This document shows, in pieces, positions 60,486 to 64,000 of a stretch of DNA of 64,000 nt. The translations under genes and the position numbers were made by a program. How positions within the stretch are numbered: position 1 is the first letter of the stretch; each line of letters opens with the position of its first letter. Origin of the DNA: Dysosmobacter acutus (GTDB lineage: Bacteria; Bacillota; Clostridia; Oscillospirales; Oscillospiraceae); assembly GCF_018919205.1 (NCBI RefSeq), contig NZ_JAHLQN010000001.1:2046001-2110000 (forward strand), in the 5' to 3' direction. The notes under the pieces are model-generated. The model searched no databases, was not told the origin of the DNA, and was given only the letters and a program-made list of their open reading frames with translations.

Positions 60486-60892
60486 CAGAAAAGCCGGACG
60501 ATCTCAAAGGTCAGCTCTCCGCTCTTGCGGACCCGGCGGTCATAGGCCACCGCCGGCAGCACGCCAAGGAAGAAGGACGCGATGGCGACGGCATAGCGCA
60601 CAGCCTCCGCCCCCAGGGCCTCCGATGCAAAATAGCCAACCAGAAACAGCGCCAGCGGGAGCATATAGACCAAAAGCGCAATGCGCAGCGTCTTTTTGGT
60701 GCTGCTTTGCACCACGACCTTATCTCCCACCCCGGCCCCGATCTGGTTCCGTGCCACGGCGCGCACCACCATACCGGAGGCGCCGCAGCCGGCGCATTCC
60801 TCACAGTCGTGTCCGCAGGCGGACTTTCTTGGGACGGCGATCTGGGCGTGTGTGCTGTCGATGATTTTTTCGATTGTCGCAACCTGCGTCAT
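60485..60892 (-). CDS. RseC/MucC-like membrane protein
   Basis: A 135-residue protein with an N-terminal Cys-rich part (CGHDCEECAGCGASG, about residues 26-40), a beta-rich stretch (VGDKVVVQSSTKKTL) and two membrane helices (about 70-88 and 96-115). This is the layout of RseC/SoxR-reducing-system proteins, related to RsxC-type redox systems. Function here is not known. It starts the run of minus-strand genes down to rsgA. Confidence 0.85.
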   Translation of the reverse strand: MTQVATIEKIIDSTHAQIAVPRKSACGHDCEECAGCGASGMVVRAVARNQIGAGVGDKVVVQSSTKKTLRIALLVYMLPLALFLVGYFASEALGAEAVRYAVAIASFFLGVLPAVAYDRRVRKSGELTFEIVRLF

Positions 60893-60902
60893 GCTGAAAC
60901 TC

Positions 60903-62171
60903 CTACTCTGTAGTATCGTCTTCCGGGTTATCCGCCGTCTGGCTGATGGTCACCTGTATCTGGTACGTGCCCAGAACGCCCACGTCCCGGTCCGTGTTCA
61001 CGTACACGGTAGCGGGCACCGTATAGCTTCCGTCCGCCGAACTGACGTCGGTGAGGTCGCCCACCACCCGGACCTTGTCCGGTGTAATTGTCGCCAGATC
61101 CTCGGTGGTGCCTCGCAGCGTGACCGTCATCTCTCCGGTGAGGATAGAGGCGATCCGATCCTCCGGCCCGTTTTCCACACCGATGTTGGTGGTGGTAACG
61201 TTGAAATTGGAGATATCCTTAAAGGCAACCACCACCGTGGCGGTGGAGACTCCGCTGAGATTTGCGCAGCCGTCCGGCAGCGTAATGGTATAGTGATACG
61301 TGGCGGAGTTGTCCAACTCCGCAAGAGAAATAGAGCCAAGCAGCAAAGAGTCCACGCTCTCAAGGATGGATGGGTTGCCGGAGACGGTGATAGACTCCGG
61401 CGTAATGCTGTAGTTCACATTGCTCAGACTGGAGCCGGGCGACTCCTCAAAGCTGACGTTCAGCGGCAGTTCCTTGATGACCTGGATGGGCATGGTCACC
61501 TGGATGAAGTCGCTCATGGCATGGATGTCCTCATCCTCCACCAGCTGGTCGTTGTAGTCATAGAGGGCAAAGGGCAGGTTTTTCACCACAGTCTCCGTGG
61601 CGTTGTCAATGTCCAGGACCACCTTTGCATAGCTGATGCGCTCGATGTCCGCCTGCTGCCCTCGGATTTCAAGGGTTTCCGGGGCAAAGGACACCTCTCC
61701 GGCCAGATATCCCTCAGGAAGATTGCCGGTCCTCTCACAGCGGATTTCCACGGACTTTTTATAGAGCTCCCCGATGTTGACCGTAATGGAGGTGGTGCTG
61801 GCGTACTCCACGGTGACCTCGTTGCTGGATATGCCTTCCGGATAGATGACACGGTATCCCAGGGACTGTTTTCCCACCGCGGTGACGCTGGAAAGGTCTA
61901 CCCGGATTCTGACTTTTTTCGTATCCAGCCTGGCGATCACCGTACGCTCGGCCCGGAGCCGCAGCGTGACCGTCGTGTCGGTGGAGCCGGTCAGAAGCAT
62001 CAGCCCCCGGTCTGCAAGGATGGTGTTCTCCCCCACAAACTCCACCGGGATGTCATTTGCATAGGTGGTGACTTTGATCCCCTTTGCGCTGTCCACATAG
62101 AGCCAGACGCCGAACGCGACCAAAGCGGAAATGACGATCAAAAACGCCTTGCTCTTTTTATTCTCCATCAT
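60903..62171 (-). CDS. cdaR: YbbR-domain regulator of CdaA
   Basis: A 422-residue protein with one N-terminal membrane segment (AFLIVISALVAFGVWLYVDS) followed by four YbbR-like beta-domains. CdaR modulates the c-di-AMP synthase CdaA in the same membrane complex. The ATG at 62171 is chosen over earlier frames; it overlaps the cdaA stop by 14 bp. No glmM gene lies in the window. Confidence 0.9.
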   Translation of the reverse strand: MMENKKSKAFLIVISALVAFGVWLYVDSAKGIKVTTYANDIPVEFVGENTILADRGLMLLTGSTDTTVTLRLRAERTVIARLDTKKVRIRVDLSSVTAVGKQSLGYRVIYPEGISSNEVTVEYASTTSITVNIGELYKKSVEIRCERTGNLPEGYLAGEVSFAPETLEIRGQQADIERISYAKVVLDIDNATETVVKNLPFALYDYNDQLVEDEDIHAMSDFIQVTMPIQVIKELPLNVSFEESPGSSLSNVNYSITPESITVSGNPSILESVDSLLLGSISLAELDNSATYHYTITLPDGCANLSGVSTATVVVAFKDISNFNVTTTNIGVENGPEDRIASILTGEMTVTLRGTTEDLATITPDKVRVVGDLTDVSSADGSYTVPATVYVNTDRDVGVLGTYQIQVTISQTADNPEDDTTE

Positions 62172-63033
62172 CGCTGCCACCATCCTTCCTGCGGAACAGG
62201 CGAATCTTGCGCTTGTCCGTCTCGGCACTCTCCTGCGGAAGCAACTCGTTCCGCAGGAGGTTTTCCAGCGTCTCCGGCATCAGGTGCCGTTTCAGCATGC
62301 CGCCGATGGCCACGGAGATGGAACCCGTCTCCTCAGAGACAATCACCACCACCGCATCGGAGTTCTCGCTCATGCCGATGCCCGCCCTGTGGCGCATGCC
62401 CAAATCGCGGCTCAGATTGACGTTTTTGGAAAGCGGCAGCATGCAGCCGGCGCCCAGCACCCGGCCCTGCCGGATGATGACGGCGCCGTCATGCATAGGT
62501 GCCTTGACGAAAAAGATATTCTTCAAAAGCTCGTTGGACACGGCCGCATCCAGCACCGTGCCGCTGCGGACCAGGTCATCCAAGAGGATTTCCCGTTCAA
62601 ACACAATCAATACGCCGGTACGGCTCTTGGACATCTCCGTACAGGCCAGCACAGTCTGACCGATGGCGTGCTCCATAGTGCCCGCTTTCTGCTCCTTGGA
62701 AAAAAGGCCAAAGCCGGCGAAGCGGCTGCTGCCCACCTGCTCCAGGATACGCCGGATCTCCGGCTGAAACAGGATGATCAGAGCCAGAATACCAAGCTCC
62801 ATCATACGGTTTAAAATGAAGTTGATGCCGTTCAGCTTGAAGATGGTAGAGAGCCACAGCGCCATCAAAAATACCAGCAGGCCCTTGAGCAGACTGGCGG
62901 CCTTTGTGCTCTTGACCAGCTTCAGGAGCTGGTAGACCAGGTACGCCATAATGGTAATGTCCAGGATATCCGCAATCTTGATCGTCATCAGGAATCTGAC
63001 GACAACGGCGAGCAAATTTGTGATCATTTCCAT
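62158..63033 (-). CDS. cdaA: Diadenylate cyclase CdaA
   Basis: Makes the second messenger c-di-AMP, which controls potassium and osmolyte balance. Three N-terminal membrane segments (about residues 8-25, 38-58, 65-90) precede a DAC domain with APMHDGAVII (DGA motif, about 200) and MRHRAGIGMSE (RHR motif). The charged tail (TDKRKIRLFRRK) is short. A consensus promoter lies upstream. Confidence 0.96.
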   Translation of the reverse strand: MEMITNLLAVVVRFLMTIKIADILDITIMAYLVYQLLKLVKSTKAASLLKGLLVFLMALWLSTIFKLNGINFILNRMMELGILALIILFQPEIRRILEQVGSSRFAGFGLFSKEQKAGTMEHAIGQTVLACTEMSKSRTGVLIVFEREILLDDLVRSGTVLDAAVSNELLKNIFFVKAPMHDGAVIIRQGRVLGAGCMLPLSKNVNLSRDLGMRHRAGIGMSENSDAVVVIVSEETGSISVAIGGMLKRHLMPETLENLLRNELLPQESAETDKRKIRLFRRKDGGSDDGE

Positions 63034-63065
63034 GTCGGCATCCTCTCAGGCAATTAGTAACACTT

Positions 63066-63094
63066 ATTATATAAAAAATACTGGCTAATTGCAA
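63066..63094 (-). promoter_or_regulatory. Sigma-A promoter of cdaA-cdaR
   Basis: On the minus strand -35 TTGCAA, exactly 17-bp spacer, -10 TATAAT, about 33 bp before the ATG. Confidence 0.85.
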
Positions 63095-63166
63095 GGATTA
63101 CCAGTCTGAAAATTGTGAACTTTGGTTCATATTTCTACATTTTTTCTACAAATACCACAAAAGAAA

Positions 63167-64000
63167 TCAAATCGTGCGCAAAAGTTGCAGGAATCTGCTG
63201 ATTTCCTGTCTGGAGTTAAATGCGGAAAAACTTAAGCGGACGGTTCCGCTTTGCAGCGTGCCCGCCGTCTGATGGGCAAGCGGAGCGCAGTGGAAGCCCG
63301 CCCGGACTGCTATACCGCTGTTTGCAAGGGCCTCGCCCACCGATTCCACGTCCCGGTTGGCCATCAGGAAAGAGAGAACCCCCACCTGATTGCGCAGATC
63401 CGGCTCGGCAAATACACGGATTCCCGGAATCCGGCGCATTGCCACCGCCGCGGCCTGGGTCAGCTCTCTCTCATGCTGGCAGATGACCTCCGGCGACCGG
63501 GAGCGCACAAAGCGTACTCCTTCCAGAAGCCCTGCGATCCCTGGCATGTTGTGGGTTCCGGCCTCCAGCCGGTCCGGCAGAAAATCCGGCATCTCCTGCT
63601 GCACTGAAAGGCTGCCGGTACCGCCCTCCATAAGAGGGGTCGCACTGTGGTTGCAGAGCAGGACGCCGGTGCCCTGAGGCCCATAGAGCCCCTTGTGTCC
63701 CGGCATGGCGATGAAGGCTGCCTGAAGAGACATGAGGTCCAGAGGCAGCACGCCGGCGCTCTGGGACGCATCCACGATCAGGGGGACATTGCGGCTTCGG
63801 CAAAGAGCGGCGATTCCCTCCAGCGGAAGGACGCATCCGAAGACGTTAGAGACATGGTTGCAGATCACCGCATCCACATCGGAAGAAATGGCCCGCTCAA
63901 AAGCGCTCAGCGCCGCTTTCTGTTGAAAGAGGGGGCTGGCCGCTACCGTGACGCGAACATTTGGAATTGCGCTCAGGGGGCGGGTGACCGCGTTGTGTTC
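63167..64000 (-). CDS. Cysteine desulfurase (class V aminotransferase), N-terminus beyond the window
   Basis: The frame enters at 64000 with EHNAVTRPL, part of the class V aminotransferase PLP site, and continues to a TGA near 63167. PLP-Lys motif MPGHKGLYGPQGTG gives the Schiff-base lysine. The C-terminal part contains RAGFHCAPLAHQTAGTLQSG, where the Cys of the desulfurase active site lies. About 277 residues are visible; roughly 100 are missing at the start. IscS/NifS/SufS-like family; the sulfur acceptor is unknown. Confidence 0.9.
   Translation of the reverse strand, partial: EHNAVTRPLSAIPNVRVTVAASPLFQQKAALSAFERAISSDVDAVICNHVSNVFGCVLPLEGIAALCRSRNVPLIVDASQSAGVLPLDLMSLQAAFIAMPGHKGLYGPQGTGVLLCNHSATPLMEGGTGSLSVQQEMPDFLPDRLEAGTHNMPGIAGLLEGVRFVRSRSPEVICQHERELTQAAAVAMRRIPGIRVFAEPDLRNQVGVLSFLMANRDVESVGEALANSGIAVRAGFHCAPLAHQTAGTLQSGTVRLSFSAFNSRQEISRFLQLLRTI

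Noticed and set aside
60681..62420. 579-codon plus-strand frame
   Set aside because: Antisense to rseC-like, cdaR and cdaA genes.

Overview
The window is a GC-rich stretch of a spore-forming, anaerobic-type Firmicutes chromosome. Housekeeping gene order and codon use suggest Clostridia, probably Oscillospirales; this is an inference, because no rRNA is present. Spore genes are abundant: yunB, cotJAB/cotJC, cwlD, spoIVA, sipL and spoVM. Glycolysis uses a PPi-type phosphofructokinase next to a class II aldolase.

Layout. 1-6.2 kb: nif3-like gene, yebC, RNase P RNA (minus strand), murD, yunB, ligA. 6.3-9.9 kb (minus): a MoxR ATPase, DUF58, DUF4129-type membrane protein operon. 10.2-29.7 kb: a 19.5-kb integrated mobilizable element. 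29.7-36.6 kb: cotJC 5' part and cotJAB (minus), then cwlD, radA, a Xer-type recombinase, an SLH/GH18 protein and an amidase. 36.8-40.1 kb: fba, pfp, a small membrane protein and coaX. 40.2-46.3 kb: spoIVA, a polar amino-acid ABC transporter, sipL, spoVM and a 50-residue membrane protein. 46.3-60.9 kb (minus): one long housekeeping series (rseC-like, DUF5685, DnaJ-like, yicC, remA, gmk, rpoZ, priA, def, fmt, Zn-protease, rsmB, rlmN, prpC, prkC, rsgA). 60.9-63.0 kb: cdaR-cdaA (c-di-AMP). A cysteine desulfurase runs off the right edge.

Main discovery. The spore-coat gene cotJC (Mn-catalase-like) is split. Codons 1-175 lie at 29.7-30.2 kb and the last 23 codons plus stop lie at 10.16-10.23 kb, both on the minus strand. 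Between them sits the element, bounded by the 8-bp direct repeat TCGCCGAA and by 15-bp inverted arms just inside. A large serine recombinase gene ends 26 bp from the left junction. Joining the two ends at the repeat restores an in-frame 198-codon cotJC. This is the architecture of skin-type sporulation elements, but here the element is a mobilizable one (relaxase, MobC, RepA-like ATPase), not a prophage.

The element also carries a protein of about 1,008 residues with the DxDGD and RNPH-type motifs of two-barrel (RdRP/YonO-like) RNA polymerases, coupled to an unknown partner. Its right half holds a SEL1-repeat protein plus MATE transporter pair, and a seven-gene cluster: SPFH-SHOCT protein, membrane protein, three zinc-ribbon proteins, HerA/DUF87-type ATPase, acidic protein. 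The last cluster has no function I can name and is a candidate undescribed system.
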